From Rhizobiaceae bacterium (GTDB lineage Bacteria > Pseudomonadota > Alphaproteobacteria > Rhizobiales > Rhizobiaceae): 64,000 nucleotides of DNA. Under the pieces are notes generated by a model, which was given only the letters and a program-made list of their open reading frames with translations, was not told the DNA's origin and made no database searches. Below are positions 1-8,985 of the stretch, in pieces. The number at the start of each line of letters is the position of its first letter. The first letter of the stretch is position 1. A program made the translations under genes and the position numbers. The stretch covers positions 62,001 to 126,000 of the forward strand of contig JAEPMD010000005.1 in the NCBI GenBank assembly GCA_017644105.1, in the 5' to 3' direction.

Positions 1-350
1 CTGATGCAGCACTAGCAGTATCGGGTACGATTTTGCTTGAGCTTGCAATTGCAAGAGTGCCATGCGTATCAATTTATAAAGTGGATTTCATGCTTAGAAT
101 GCTGCACAAAAAGATGGATGCTTGGACCGCCGCGCTTCCAAACTGGATCGCAGATTATCAGGCCATCCCGGAGTTTTTTGATGAATTTGCTCGGCCTGGC
201 ATGTTAGCGAGACATCTTTATCGGCTATCAAGTGATACTTTGCAGCGGAATACCATGTTGGAGGCATTTGATTTTGTTCATGAGCAAATGAGCGTCGATC
301 AGCCTCCCAGTGAATATGGTGCACGCATCGTCCTTGAGCATTTGAAATAA
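1..350 (+). CDS. lpxB: Lipid-A-disaccharide synthase, C-terminal fragment (truncated by window edge)
   Basis: The reading frame is open from the first bases and encodes about the last 115 residues of LpxB. This is the GT19 family glycosyltransferase that joins UDP-diacylglucosamine to lipid X to form the lipid A disaccharide at the inner membrane. The visible stretch starts with an AALAVSGTILLELA-like block, which matches the family's conserved A-x-SGT-x-x-LELA nucleotide-sugar binding region, followed by VPCVSIYK and a PNWIAD segment. The upstream part lies outside the window. It converges on gltA, with a shared hairpin terminator between them; lpxB facing gltA is the usual rhizobial order. 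Assignment rests on motif recognition and synteny. Confidence 0.85.
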   Translation, partial: DAALAVSGTILLELAIARVPCVSIYKVDFMLRMLHKKMDAWTAALPNWIADYQAIPEFFDEFARPGMLARHLYRLSSDTLQRNTMLEAFDFVHEQMSVDQPPSEYGARIVLEHLK

Positions 351-351
351 A

Positions 352-387
352 AAAAACTCCGCGATCTAGAAAAGACGCGGAGTTTTT
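352..387. terminator. Bidirectional intrinsic terminator between lpxB and gltA
   Basis: A perfect 12-bp inverted repeat (aaaaactccgcg at 352-363 and cgcggagttttt at 376-387) encloses a 12-base loop. Because the arms begin with A and end with T, each strand reads a GC stem followed by a U-run. It therefore suits both converging genes. Confidence 0.9.
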
Positions 388-408
388 AATTTGTATCAAA
401 AAGACTGA

Positions 409-1698
409 TTATCTTTTAATAACAGGTACATAATCGCGGCTTGCTTGACCTGTATAAAGCTGACGAGGACGGCCAATACGCTGGCTTGGATCTTCAATCA
501 TTTCTTTCCACTGAGCGATCCAACCAACTGTACGAGCCAACGCGAAGAGCACTGTAAACATTGTAGTTGGGAAGCCAAGAGCTTTCAATGTAATACCAGA
601 ATAGAAATCAATATTCGGATATAGTTTCTTCTCGATGAAATATTCATCCGTCAGCGCGATACGCTCAAGTTCCATGGCAACTTCGAGCAATGGATCGTCT
701 TTAATACCCAATTCGTTGAGAACTTCATGCGTTGTTTTCTGCATGATTTTCGCGCGTGGGTCATAGTTTTTATAAACACGGTGACCGAAGCCCATCAAAC
801 GGAATGGATCATCTTTGTCTTTAGCGCGTGCTACATATTCAGGTATACGATCAACACTACCAATTTCTGCAAGCATGTTCAAAGCAGCTTCGTTTGCACC
901 ACCATGTGCAGGACCCCAAAGACAGGCGATACCAGCAGCAATACAAGCAAATGGGTTTGCACCAGATGAACCAGCAAGGCGTACTGTAGATGTTGATGCG
1001 TTTTGCTCGTGATCAGCGTGTAGGATAAAGATACGGTCCATCGCGCGAGCAAGAACCGGATTGACCTTATAGTCTTCGCAAGGAACAGCAAAACACATGC
1101 GCAGGAAGTTGGACGCATAGTCCAAATCATTCTGCGGATAGATGAACGGTTGGCCGATATGATACTTATAGGCCATTGCCGCCAATGTCGGCAGTTTTGC
1201 AATCATCCGCATGGACGCTACCATGCGCTGATGTGGATCCGTGATATCAGTTGAATCGTGATAGAATGCAGACAGCGCGCCCACACAGCCACACAGAACA
1301 GCCATTGGGTGAGCATCACGACGGAAACCCGTGAAGAAACGCGACATTTGTTCATGCACCATTGTGTGGCGTGTCACACGATAATCAAAGTCTTCTTTTT
1401 GAGCTGCTGTTGGCAATTCACCATAAAGCAGCAGATAGCAAATTTCTAAGAAGTCGCCTTGCTCGGCCAATTGTTCAATTGGATAACCACGGTGAAGCAG
1501 CACACCTTTGTCGCCATCGATGAAAGTGATGTCTGAATCACATGAACCGGTAGATGTGAAACCAGGGTCGAATGTAAATGCGCCAGTTTGCTTATACAAA
1601 GTGCTGATGTCGATAACGTCAGGACCCAAAGTTCCAGAGCGGACGGGAAATTCGTGCTCTTTACCTTCGAAATGTAATGTGGCTTTTTTATCGGTCAT
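409..1698 (-). CDS. gltA: Citrate synthase (type II, hexameric class)
   Basis: The enzyme condenses acetyl-CoA with oxaloacetate to citrate, the first step of the TCA cycle, in the cytoplasm. The 429-residue length is typical of the Gram-negative type II enzyme. The three catalytic positions are visible: His in GPAHGGANE near residue 263, His in [14 protein letters not shown] near 305, and Asp in PNIDFYSG near 362. A good ribosome site (AAAGGAC) precedes the ATG. It is transcribed leftward, divergently from comEC. It uses acetyl-CoA made by the pyruvate dehydrogenase complex encoded in the same window. Confidence 0.97.
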   Translation of the reverse strand: MTDKKATLHFEGKEHEFPVRSGTLGPDVIDISTLYKQTGAFTFDPGFTSTGSCDSDITFIDGDKGVLLHRGYPIEQLAEQGDFLEICYLLLYGELPTAAQKEDFDYRVTRHTMVHEQMSRFFTGFRRDAHPMAVLCGCVGALSAFYHDSTDITDPHQRMVASMRMIAKLPTLAAMAYKYHIGQPFIYPQNDLDYASNFLRMCFAVPCEDYKVNPVLARAMDRIFILHADHEQNASTSTVRLAGSSGANPFACIAAGIACLWGPAHGGANEAALNMLAEIGSVDRIPEYVARAKDKDDPFRLMGFGHRVYKNYDPRAKIMQKTTHEVLNELGIKDDPLLEVAMELERIALTDEYFIEKKLYPNIDFYSGITLKALGFPTTMFTVLFALARTVGWIAQWKEMIEDPSQRIGRPRQLYTGQASRDYVPVIKR

Positions 1699-1932
1699 AT
1701 TAGGTCCTTTCGTTTGTTCTTAGGCAGCGCAATATTGAGTTATGTTGCGGTGCATTCAGAAAAGCTTGGGCTTTAGCTATACGATTTCGGAGGCATTGCC
1801 AAGATTGACAAGCAATATTTATAAACGGCCTATGTAAAACTATTGTTACGTTCAGTTTACTACTTGACAAAACTTATGGTAGTATTTCCCAAGTAATCTC
1901 TCAATATGCTTGAATAACGGGATTTATGCCTT

Positions 1933-4308
1933 GTGTTTAAAGTAGAGCAAAAACAGCAGGATTTAGCCGATAATAGAGCAATTCAACGACCTAAATCGTT
2001 TATATTGCGTAAAATAGGGTTTGGAAATTCACATGCTGATCATATTGATAATTTTTCGCTGACCAACCAGAAAACCTATATTCACCAATCACTTGCCACT
2101 GAAATAGCCTTTGGGCATACTTTCCTGTGTATACCTGTATTTTTAATTTTAGGTGCCTATTTCAATTTTTCCCGAAAATTAGACATTTTGGATGCGTTTT
2201 TGCTGATTCCGATCGCTGTGTTTGGGTCGGTTTTGCTGTTTGAAAACTACATAAATATTGGTTCCAGAATAGTATTAATGTTCTGTATTACTTTTTTTGC
2301 GGGTGCTTTTGCCGCTAATATTGAGATGAATAAGTCGACAATATTAATCGATGCGGATGTCACAACCCACATAAATGGAACAATTTTATCAAAAAGCATG
2401 GGGACAAATGGTGTGCCCAGGTATAAAATTTTACTCAATACAACGTCAAAACCACAAATAAAAAGGCCGCCAGAAATGATCCAACTGGTGGCAAGAGGAC
2501 CGGCCGGTGAGCTTGAAGTTGGGCAAATAATCAACACCCGCGTTCGGCTTACGCGCCCATCGGGTCCAGTCTATCCGAACGGTTATGACTTCGCTTTTGG
2601 CGCATATATTAATGATATCGGAGCTTATGGGTTTATTTTAGGATCTCCTGATGTCATCGGCGAAATTGTGTCTTCACATTTACCGCTTAAGAGCAGGTTT
2701 GAACTCTTTGTTGGAGGTGTTCAAGCCAAGATATCAAACAGAATTAATGATCATTTGAGTGGGGACACCGCTGCGATAACGTCTGCTTTGATTATTGCCG
2801 ATAAGAAGGCGATCAGCGAAGAAACCGTGACTGCGCTTAGAAATGCGGGTTTAGCCCATATTTTGGCTATATCGGGGCTCCACATGGTGTTGGCATCTGG
2901 TACGCTATTTATCACGCTCAGAACGTTCTTCAGTTTGTTTCCATCTATGGTTCAAGCCCTTCCTATCAAAAAAATAGCCGCATCAGCGGCGCTCTTGGCC
3001 GCAACATCTTATCTAGTGATTTCAGGTGCGCCAATTTCGGCGCAGCGGGCATGGTTGATGCTGGTCATCATATTGGGCGCTGTTATCCTGGATAAGCCGT
3101 CAATAACATTGCGAAATGTGGCGATTGCAGCAATTTTCATTGTCATCCTTTCACCATCGGCTGTCACAACTCCGGGCTTTCAGATGTCATTTGCTGCCGC
3201 TGCCGCACTTGTTTCGATCTATGGGGCTTGGGCGCGGCTTAAAATGAAAAACTATGAGAGTTCCACCTATTACTTCAAAGAAACCTATTTGTTCAGGGCA
3301 ATCCAATTTATCATTGGGTTGGGTTTAACTGCACTGATTGCAGGATTGGCGACGGGTAGTTTTTCGAGCCTTCATTTTCATCAATTAGCTGGTTATGGGG
3401 TTTTGGGAAATATTCTTGCTATGCCTGTGGTCACACTTTTGGTTATGCCGCTTGCTCTGTTATCGATGTTATTGATGCCTTATGGGCTTGAAGGTTCGGT
3501 CTTATATGGGTTGGGTCAGTCAATCGAGTTGGTGGTCTACATCGCCTTGTGGGTCGCAAATCTTGGCGGTGAGATTAACACCGGCAAACCTCATACACTA
3601 ATTACGGTGATCTTAGTGTCTGGGTTTTTAATCTTTGTTATCTTAAGATCATCTATTCGTTTATTGGGAATAGGTTTGATGGGTGTTGGCCTGTCATTGT
3701 CGACCCTCATAAAAACTGAGTTGCCAGATATCTTAATCAGCGAAGACGGCAGGTTAATTGGCGTTCGACATGGGCAAGTCTTGCAAGTCAATCGATCGCG
3801 TCCATCTGCTTTTATCACCGAACAATGGCAGAGTGCCTTTCTATTTGAATTGGAAAAGCCGCAAAAGATCACTGCTTCGGAATTCGAGTTTGATCAAACC
3901 AATCCCAAGCGAGATGAAATTAGAGGGATGCTAGATGGGGAAGGGCACTTTAAATGCTTCAACACGCATTTCTGCATAAAAATGAAAAACGAGCTTCTGA
4001 TCGCCACGCTTGGAAAAACTGAACATCTATCCATAGCGTGCAAATTTTCAGATATCATCGTTGCTACATTTGGGATTACTCGAGCCCAGCGAAATGAATG
4101 TGCATCAAAAGCAATCATCAGCCGATATGATTTGAAAGAAAACGGATCGATGGCTTTTTATTTTGACCCTAAGGACAAAGGAAGATATCGAGTGGAAACT
4201 GCCATCGATGAGGCGGTGCGACCTTGGACAATTCAAAGATATTTCAACTGGCGCGCCAATGAATATTGGTTGCCAGATGGCCAAACACGAAAACGGACCG
4301 CAGATTAA
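1933..4308 (+). CDS. comEC: ComEC/Rec2-family DNA uptake channel
   Basis: This is a 791-residue polytopic inner-membrane protein of the ComEC/Rec2 family, which carries single-stranded DNA into the cytoplasm in competent bacteria. It has an N-terminal membrane segment pair and an OB-like soluble region (about residues 50-270), then the competence domain with the hallmark ILAISGLHMV motif near residue 312-318 and several hydrophobic helices up to about residue 590. The C-terminal 200 residues do not show the HxHxDH motif of the metallo-beta-lactamase domain found in Bacillus ComEC. The start is taken as GTG because no in-frame ATG lies nearby. It stands alone between gltA and the convergent lexA. 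No other competence genes are seen here, so transformability cannot be inferred. Confidence 0.88.
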   Translation: MFKVEQKQQDLADNRAIQRPKSFILRKIGFGNSHADHIDNFSLTNQKTYIHQSLATEIAFGHTFLCIPVFLILGAYFNFSRKLDILDAFLLIPIAVFGSVLLFENYINIGSRIVLMFCITFFAGAFAANIEMNKSTILIDADVTTHINGTILSKSMGTNGVPRYKILLNTTSKPQIKRPPEMIQLVARGPAGELEVGQIINTRVRLTRPSGPVYPNGYDFAFGAYINDIGAYGFILGSPDVIGEIVSSHLPLKSRFELFVGGVQAKISNRINDHLSGDTAAITSALIIADKKAISEETVTALRNAGLAHILAISGLHMVLASGTLFITLRTFFSLFPSMVQALPIKKIAASAALLAATSYLVISGAPISAQRAWLMLVIILGAVILDKPSITLRNVAIAAIFIVILSPSAVTTPGFQMSFAAAAALVSIYGAWARLKMKNYESSTYYFKETYLFRAIQFIIGLGLTALIAGLATGSFSSLHFHQLAGYGVLGNILAMPVVTLLVMPLALLSMLLMPYGLEGSVLYGLGQSIELVVYIALWVANLGGEINTGKPHTLITVILVSGFLIFVILRSSIRLLGIGLMGVGLSLSTLIKTELPDILISEDGRLIGVRHGQVLQVNRSRPSAFITEQWQSAFLFELEKPQKITASEFEFDQTNPKRDEIRGMLDGEGHFKCFNTHFCIKMKNELLIATLGKTEHLSIACKFSDIIVATFGITRAQRNECASKAIISRYDLKENGSMAFYFDPKDKGRYRVETAIDEAVRPWTIQRYFNWRANEYWLPDGQTRKRTAD

Positions 4309-4345
4309 GCGATCCGTATTAATGCAATTTTATTACAGTGATGAA

Positions 4346-5059
4346 TTAATTATAGCGGCGAATTAGACCGACCAATTTCCCTTGCACCTTAACACGGTCT
4401 GGCCCGAAGATGCGGGTTTCATAGGCAGGGTTTGCGGCTTCAAGTGCAATAGAAGCGCCCTTGCGGCGAAATCTTTTAAGCGTTGCTTCTTCGTCATCAA
4501 CTAATGCAACTACAATATCACCAGGATTGGCATTATTGGCATCCTTGATGACAACCGTATCACCGTCAAAAATACCCGCATCAATCATAGAATCGCCCTT
4601 CACTTCGAGCGCATAGTGGTCACCCGAGCTAAGCATATCAGTCGGGACGTTGATATTATGCGTTGTGTGTTGAATAGCAGATATCGGAACACCCGCAGCG
4701 ATGCGACCCATAACGGGTACTCTGAGTGAACCATTTTCTTCGACAGGTTCCGAAGGTTTAGAGCGAATGGGTTCAACTTTATCCTTGCTGCCCTCAATGA
4801 CACTTGGATTAAACCCACGTGGTGGAGGTGTCGTTGCCTGATAGCTTTCTGGCAGCTTGATCACTTCTAAAGCGCGAGCTCTGTTCGGAAGTCTCTTGAT
4901 AAATCCACGTTCTTCAAGCGCTGTGATCAAACGATGGATGCCAGATTTTGATGCAAGATCCAAGGCGTCTTTCATTTCATCGAATGAGGGCGGAATACCT
5001 GTTTCCTTCATGCGTTCATGAATAAAAAACAGCAGTTCCTGTTGTTTGCGTGTCAACAT
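4346..5059 (-). CDS. lexA: LexA, SOS-response repressor and self-cleaving protease
   Basis: The 237-residue protein has an N-terminal winged helix-turn-helix (about 1-65), a variable linker and a C-terminal S24 peptidase domain. The self-cleavage site Ala122-Gly123 is seen in RIAAGVP. The catalytic serine is S157 in KGDSMID and the general-base lysine is K195 in EATLKRF. On DNA damage, RecA filaments trigger cleavage and SOS genes are derepressed. The gene converges on comEC and has its own upstream region of about 350 bases, which contains an alphaproteobacterial SOS box, so autorepression is expected. The linker is longer than in E. coli LexA, as in other rhizobial LexA proteins. Confidence 0.97.
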   Translation of the reverse strand: MLTRKQQELLFFIHERMKETGIPPSFDEMKDALDLASKSGIHRLITALEERGFIKRLPNRARALEVIKLPESYQATTPPPRGFNPSVIEGSKDKVEPIRSKPSEPVEENGSLRVPVMGRIAAGVPISAIQHTTHNINVPTDMLSSGDHYALEVKGDSMIDAGIFDGDTVVIKDANNANPGDIVVALVDDEEATLKRFRRKGASIALEAANPAYETRIFGPDRVKVQGKLVGLIRRYN

Positions 5060-5106
5060 CTCAAAACCTCATCACGTTAGAAACAAACCATGAACAATTC
5101 ATATAT

Positions 5107-5121
5107 GTTCTATTTGTGTTC
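5107..5121. promoter_or_regulatory. LexA operator (alphaproteobacterial SOS box)
   Basis: GTTC-TATTTGT-GTTC is an exact match to the direct-repeat consensus GTTC-N7-GTTC (GAAC-N7-GAAC on the lexA strand) known for alphaproteobacterial LexA. It ends 48 bases upstream of the lexA ATG, in position to block its promoter. Confidence 0.88.
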
Positions 5122-5185
5122 CGCAATAGTAAATAATTTATTAATGATCGGTAGCATTTGAACAAGACAAAATCTTGTAGGTTTT

Positions 5186-5200
5186 GAACAAAGGTAGAAT
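5186..5200. promoter_or_regulatory. Possible second, imperfect SOS box
   Basis: GAAC-N7-GAAT matches seven of the eight consensus bases of GAAC-N7-GAAC and lies 65 bases further from lexA than the perfect box. Chance occurrence in this AT-rich region cannot be excluded. Confidence 0.35.
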
Positions 5201-5414
5201 TATACCAGAACATAAGTGGAATTTGGCTGATTTTCTGCGAGGCGCTTCGATGATTTTGCCAAATTTATAAGTATAAGCCTCTGTAATTATTGCAAAATCA
5301 AGTATTGATCAATGCTCTACTGGAAAATCCTGTGAAAAATTGATCTAGATTTTAATCTATGTATTCACCCAAATCACAAACTGGCCGTAGAGCTATATTT
5401 ATTTTCAAAAAATG

Positions 5415-6626
5415 TTATTTTTCAAACAGAATGATGTCGCAGATCTCACCTTTGGAAGCAGCTTTTGCATTTGGAGGGCGAATCAAAAGTCCATTTGCAT
5501 CGGCAAATACGCGCACAAGAGAGGAATCTTGACGCTTAAATGGCGTGACTGTTATTTTGCCATTTTCATCTGTTGCGATATGCGCGCGCATATATTCTTG
5601 CCTGTGATCATTCTCTGGAAGATCAACAGTCAGCTGAGCCGTGGTTTGAGGGGTGGCGATTTCACGCCCGGCCAGTTTTCGAACAAGTGGCGCTAAAAAT
5701 AGAGATGCCGTCACCAAGCTTGAGGCAGGATTGCCTGGCAGCCCCATCACGCGCATCTTACCGAGCGTGCCATACATGAGCGGCTTGCCCGGACGCATGG
5801 CTATTTTCCAAAAATTGAGTTCCATCCCGATTTCAGTCAGTGCTTGTTGCACCAAATCATGATCGCCAACGGACGCACCGCCAATTGTGACCAAAATATC
5901 CGTCTCGTTATCCAACGCATTTTGGACAGAAGCTTTGATGACATCTAATTTGTCTTGAGCGATGCCCAGATTCAAAATATCAGCGCCAGCGCTCTCGCAC
6001 ATGGCCATTACACCATAGGCATTGGAAGCAATAATCTGATCAAGTCCGGGTTCTTCTCCGGGAGACACCAATTCGTCACCCGTGGCCAAAACTGAAATCA
6101 AAGGCTTTTGAAAGACTTCGACTTCTGCATAATTCATGCTGGCCGCAAGCGTGATGGCGGAATAATCCATCTCGCGGAATTGTTTTAAGAGTACATCGTC
6201 TTTTGAAAAATCGACTCCCGCAAGTCGGATATGTCTGTTCGCCTGGGCAGGGCTGGTGACTTTCACAAAGCCATCATCCAGCTTTTCGGTATTTTCTTGA
6301 ATAAGGATTGTGTCTGCAGACGAAGGCACAGGCGCTCCGGTGAAGATACGCACCGTTTCGCCATCTTCAAATGTTCCGTGGAACCCATGGCCCGCAGCAG
6401 ATTCACCCACAACTTTGAGCGTCGCGCCAATTTTGCTCGTATCTTTATATTTAACGGCATAACCGTCCATTGCGGATGCGTTAAAGGGCGGATGCGTGCG
6501 TTTGGATACTAAATCTGTGGCCAGTATTCTCCCACGCAGCTGCGAGATAGGCATCATTTCCGTGCCTTTGGGTTCGGCACCTGTTAACAGCTTTTCCAGC
6601 GCTTTATCAACGGGCAAGAGAGCCAT
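5415..6626 (-). CDS. moeA: Molybdopterin molybdenumtransferase MoeA
   Basis: MoeA inserts molybdate into adenylylated molybdopterin to complete the molybdenum cofactor. The 403-residue protein begins with the standard MoeA N-terminus and has the conserved HPPFNASAMDGYA motif near residue 42-54. In the MoaB/Mog-like domain ATGDELVSPGEEP, GGASVGDHD and MRPGKPLMYG are present, followed by GLPGNPASS. It lies 4 bases downstream of moaC at the end of the ppiD-trpDC-moaC-moeA operon. Its product is needed by the formate dehydrogenase FdsA encoded further along. Confidence 0.96.
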   Translation of the reverse strand: MALLPVDKALEKLLTGAEPKGTEMMPISQLRGRILATDLVSKRTHPPFNASAMDGYAVKYKDTSKIGATLKVVGESAAGHGFHGTFEDGETVRIFTGAPVPSSADTILIQENTEKLDDGFVKVTSPAQANRHIRLAGVDFSKDDVLLKQFREMDYSAITLAASMNYAEVEVFQKPLISVLATGDELVSPGEEPGLDQIIASNAYGVMAMCESAGADILNLGIAQDKLDVIKASVQNALDNETDILVTIGGASVGDHDLVQQALTEIGMELNFWKIAMRPGKPLMYGTLGKMRVMGLPGNPASSLVTASLFLAPLVRKLAGREIATPQTTAQLTVDLPENDHRQEYMRAHIATDENGKITVTPFKRQDSSLVRVFADANGLLIRPPNAKAASKGEICDIILFEK

Positions 6627-6630
6627 TTAG

Positions 6631-7125
6631 TTAACCTGCCTCGTTCCCGGCGGTCCATTCACCAGACTTGCCACCAGTTTTTTTAATCAGCTTAATGCCG
6701 CCGATCTCCATGCCTTTATCGGCAGCCTTTGCCATATCGTAAATGGTTAAACACGCAACGGAGCAGGCAGTTAATGCTTCCATTTCAACACCTGTTTTGC
6801 CAGAGAGCCGAACGGTTGATTGAACGCGTAAACCGGGTAGGGACGCGTCTTCTTCAATATCAACGGCTATTTTGGTCAACATCAGCGGATGACATAGTGG
6901 AATAAGGTTTGAGGTTTGTTTGGCGGCCATAATGCCGGCAATGCGCGCAACGCCAATCACGTCGCCTTTTTTCATGTCGCCTTGTCGGATCAATTCGAGC
7001 GTTTCGGGCTTCATGGTGATCGTGCCTTCAGCGATTGCTTCGCGCACAGTCTCAGCCTTATCACCCACATCTACCATAGATGCAGAACCATCTTCTGCTA
7101 AATGGGTGAGTTTGGTCTCACTCAT
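6631..7125 (-). CDS. moaC: Cyclic pyranopterin monophosphate synthase MoaC
   Basis: MoaC converts the MoaA product 3',8-cyclo-GTP into cyclic pyranopterin monophosphate, the first committed intermediate of molybdenum cofactor. Length (164 residues) is normal. The family signature LIPLCHPL and the GVEMEALTA and [10 protein letters not shown] blocks are present. Its ATG overlaps the trpC stop by four bases (ATGA), so it is probably translationally coupled to trpC. moaA is not in the window. Confidence 0.96.
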   Translation of the reverse strand: MSETKLTHLAEDGSASMVDVGDKAETVREAIAEGTITMKPETLELIRQGDMKKGDVIGVARIAGIMAAKQTSNLIPLCHPLMLTKIAVDIEEDASLPGLRVQSTVRLSGKTGVEMEALTACSVACLTIYDMAKAADKGMEIGGIKLIKKTGGKSGEWTAGNEAG

Positions 7126-7925
7126 GAAACTTGATCCCCAAAGAGGAGCGTTTTCGTCGCAGAGGTCACGTCTTCTTTGCGCATGAGGCTTTCGCCAACC
7201 AAGAAGGTTGAGATATTTGACTTTTCAAGACGCTGACAATCTTCGTGGGTAAAGATACCGCTTTCACCGACCAGAAGATAATCATCGGGCACCATGGATG
7301 CCAAACGTTCAGACGTCGATAGAGAAACATCAAATGTACGCAAATTCCGGTTATTCACACCCAATAAGCGGCTATCAAGTTTCAGCGCACGTTCAGTTTC
7401 TTCTTCATCATGCACTTCGATTAATGCATTCATGCCCAGCTCATGCGCACAATCTTCAAGACGTTTTGCTTCATCATCAGACAGGCTTGCCATAATGATC
7501 AAAATCGCATCCGCTCCCCAAGCACGGGCTTCGTAAACCTGATACGGCACAAACATGAAGTCCTTGCGCAGGGCAGGGAGTGAACAAGCCCCGCGTGCTG
7601 CAGTTAGAAATTCCGGTGCCCCTTGAAAAGATGGTGTATCGGTCAAAACAGATAAACACGCCGCGCCACCCGCTTCATAAGCTTTGGCAAGCTCAGGTGG
7701 GTTAAAATCTTCGCGGATCAATCCTTTTGATGGACTTGCTTTTTTAATCTCAGCAATCAGACCATAGTTGCCAGCCGCCTTCTTATCCAAAAGAGCTTGC
7801 ATAAAGCCGCGCGGCGCTTCAACATCCTTGATCTGCGCTTTAAGCTCATCAAGCGATAAAGCAGATTGTGCTTCTTCAATTTCAATGCGCTTATAGGTTT
7901 CGATTTTCTGTAAAATGTCAGACAT
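7122..7925 (-). CDS. trpC: Indole-3-glycerol phosphate synthase
   Basis: TrpC closes the ring of 1-(2-carboxyphenylamino)-1-deoxyribulose-5-phosphate to give indole-3-glycerol phosphate in tryptophan synthesis. The 267-residue TIM barrel shows the phosphate-binding and catalytic motifs [13 protein letters not shown] (about 58-70), ALRKDF and LVGESGI. It follows trpD by 9 bases and is a stand-alone TrpC, not fused to TrpF. Confidence 0.97.
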   Translation of the reverse strand: MSDILQKIETYKRIEIEEAQSALSLDELKAQIKDVEAPRGFMQALLDKKAAGNYGLIAEIKKASPSKGLIREDFNPPELAKAYEAGGAACLSVLTDTPSFQGAPEFLTAARGACSLPALRKDFMFVPYQVYEARAWGADAILIIMASLSDDEAKRLEDCAHELGMNALIEVHDEEETERALKLDSRLLGVNNRNLRTFDVSLSTSERLASMVPDDYLLVGESGIFTHEDCQRLEKSNISTFLVGESLMRKEDVTSATKTLLFGDQVS

Positions 7926-7934
7926 ATTTAATTC

Positions 7935-8954
7935 TTAAGCCACCAGTCTATTGGATGTTGCGATAAGTTTTTCGAGCACGGATAAAGCCGCACCGCTGTC
8001 GATAGATTTCGCTGCAATTTCGACACCTTCGCGAATGTCATCGGTTTTTTCTGCGACGATCAAAGAAGCAGCAGAATTGAGGAGCACAATCTCGCGATAA
8101 GCATTGTCAGCACCTTCAAGCACCTCGCGCAGGGCTTTGGCATTATAAGCGCCGTCACCGCCGATCAGTGCAGATACGTCCACGCGTTTTAGCCCAGCAT
8201 CTTCTGGTGTTAGCGTAAAGTTCTTGATTTCACCGTTTTTTAGCGCTGAAATTTGGCTAGGTCCCGTTGTTGTCAATTCATCCAGACCTTCGCCATGCAC
8301 AACCCAGACGGAAGTCGAGCCGCGATCTTTAAGCACTTCGGCAAGTGGTTCAACCCATTGCGGGTCGAAAACACCAAGCAATTGACGGCTGACATTCGCC
8401 GGATTGGAGAGCGGTCCGAGCAAGTTGAAGATCGTACGTGTACCAAGTTCCACCCGTGTTGGGCCCACATGGCGCATTGCTGAATGGTGATTTGGCGCAA
8501 ACATGAAGCCGATCCCGGCTTCTTCAATGCAGGTTTCTACGCCTTTAACGTCAAGATCAAGACTTAGACCAAGCGCATTAAAGCAATCAGCAGTACCAGA
8601 TTTTGATGAAAGTGCTTTATTGCCATGCTTAGCGATTTTAACGCCGCAGCCAGCAACAACAAAGGCTGTGCAGGTTGAAATATTATATTTCCCCGAACCC
8701 GTGCCACCTGTACCAACAATATCAATGGCATCTGAAGGCGCTTTCACCGGCAGCATTTTTTCACGCATAACCGCAACGGCACCGGAGATTTCATCCACCG
8801 TTTCACCACGCATCCGCAAGGCCATCAAAAAGCCGCCGATTTGCGATGGCGTTGCATCACCTGACATAATGACGTTAAACGCCTCACGAGCTTCATCAAC
8901 GCTCAACAGACCGCCTTCAGCCACTTGACCAATAAATGGCTTTAATTCTGCCAT
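7935..8954 (-). CDS. trpD: Anthranilate phosphoribosyltransferase
   Basis: TrpD transfers the phosphoribosyl group of PRPP to anthranilate. The 339-residue protein has the glycine-rich PRPP loop [17 protein letters not shown], the [12 protein letters not shown] block and the [10 protein letters not shown] motif. I place the start at the internal ATG encoding MAELKPF. A strong ribosome site (GAGGGG) sits six bases upstream of it, and homologues start at this point. An upstream in-frame ATG would add six residues but would contain that ribosome site within the gene. trpE/trpG are not in the window. Confidence 0.95.
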   Translation of the reverse strand: MAELKPFIGQVAEGGLLSVDEAREAFNVIMSGDATPSQIGGFLMALRMRGETVDEISGAVAVMREKMLPVKAPSDAIDIVGTGGTGSGKYNISTCTAFVVAGCGVKIAKHGNKALSSKSGTADCFNALGLSLDLDVKGVETCIEEAGIGFMFAPNHHSAMRHVGPTRVELGTRTIFNLLGPLSNPANVSRQLLGVFDPQWVEPLAEVLKDRGSTSVWVVHGEGLDELTTTGPSQISALKNGEIKNFTLTPEDAGLKRVDVSALIGGDGAYNAKALREVLEGADNAYREIVLLNSAASLIVAEKTDDIREGVEIAAKSIDSGAALSVLEKLIATSNRLVA

Positions 8955-8985
8955 GCCATTCCCCTCAAACATACAATATCAAGTG

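Larger units (their letters stand above)
5060..5414. other. 355-base non-coding region upstream of lexA and downstream of moeA
   Basis: Both flanking genes run leftward, so this gap serves as moeA trailer and lexA control region. Apart from the SOS box and an imperfect second copy, I see only AT-rich sequence and the short palindrome ATTGATCAAT at 5304-5313. No credible small gene or RNA is visible. Confidence 0.6.

Noticed and set aside
8503-8928. 141-codon rightward open frame opposite trpD
   Set aside because: It lies wholly antisense to a well-conserved enzyme, has no homology-like features and no ribosome site.
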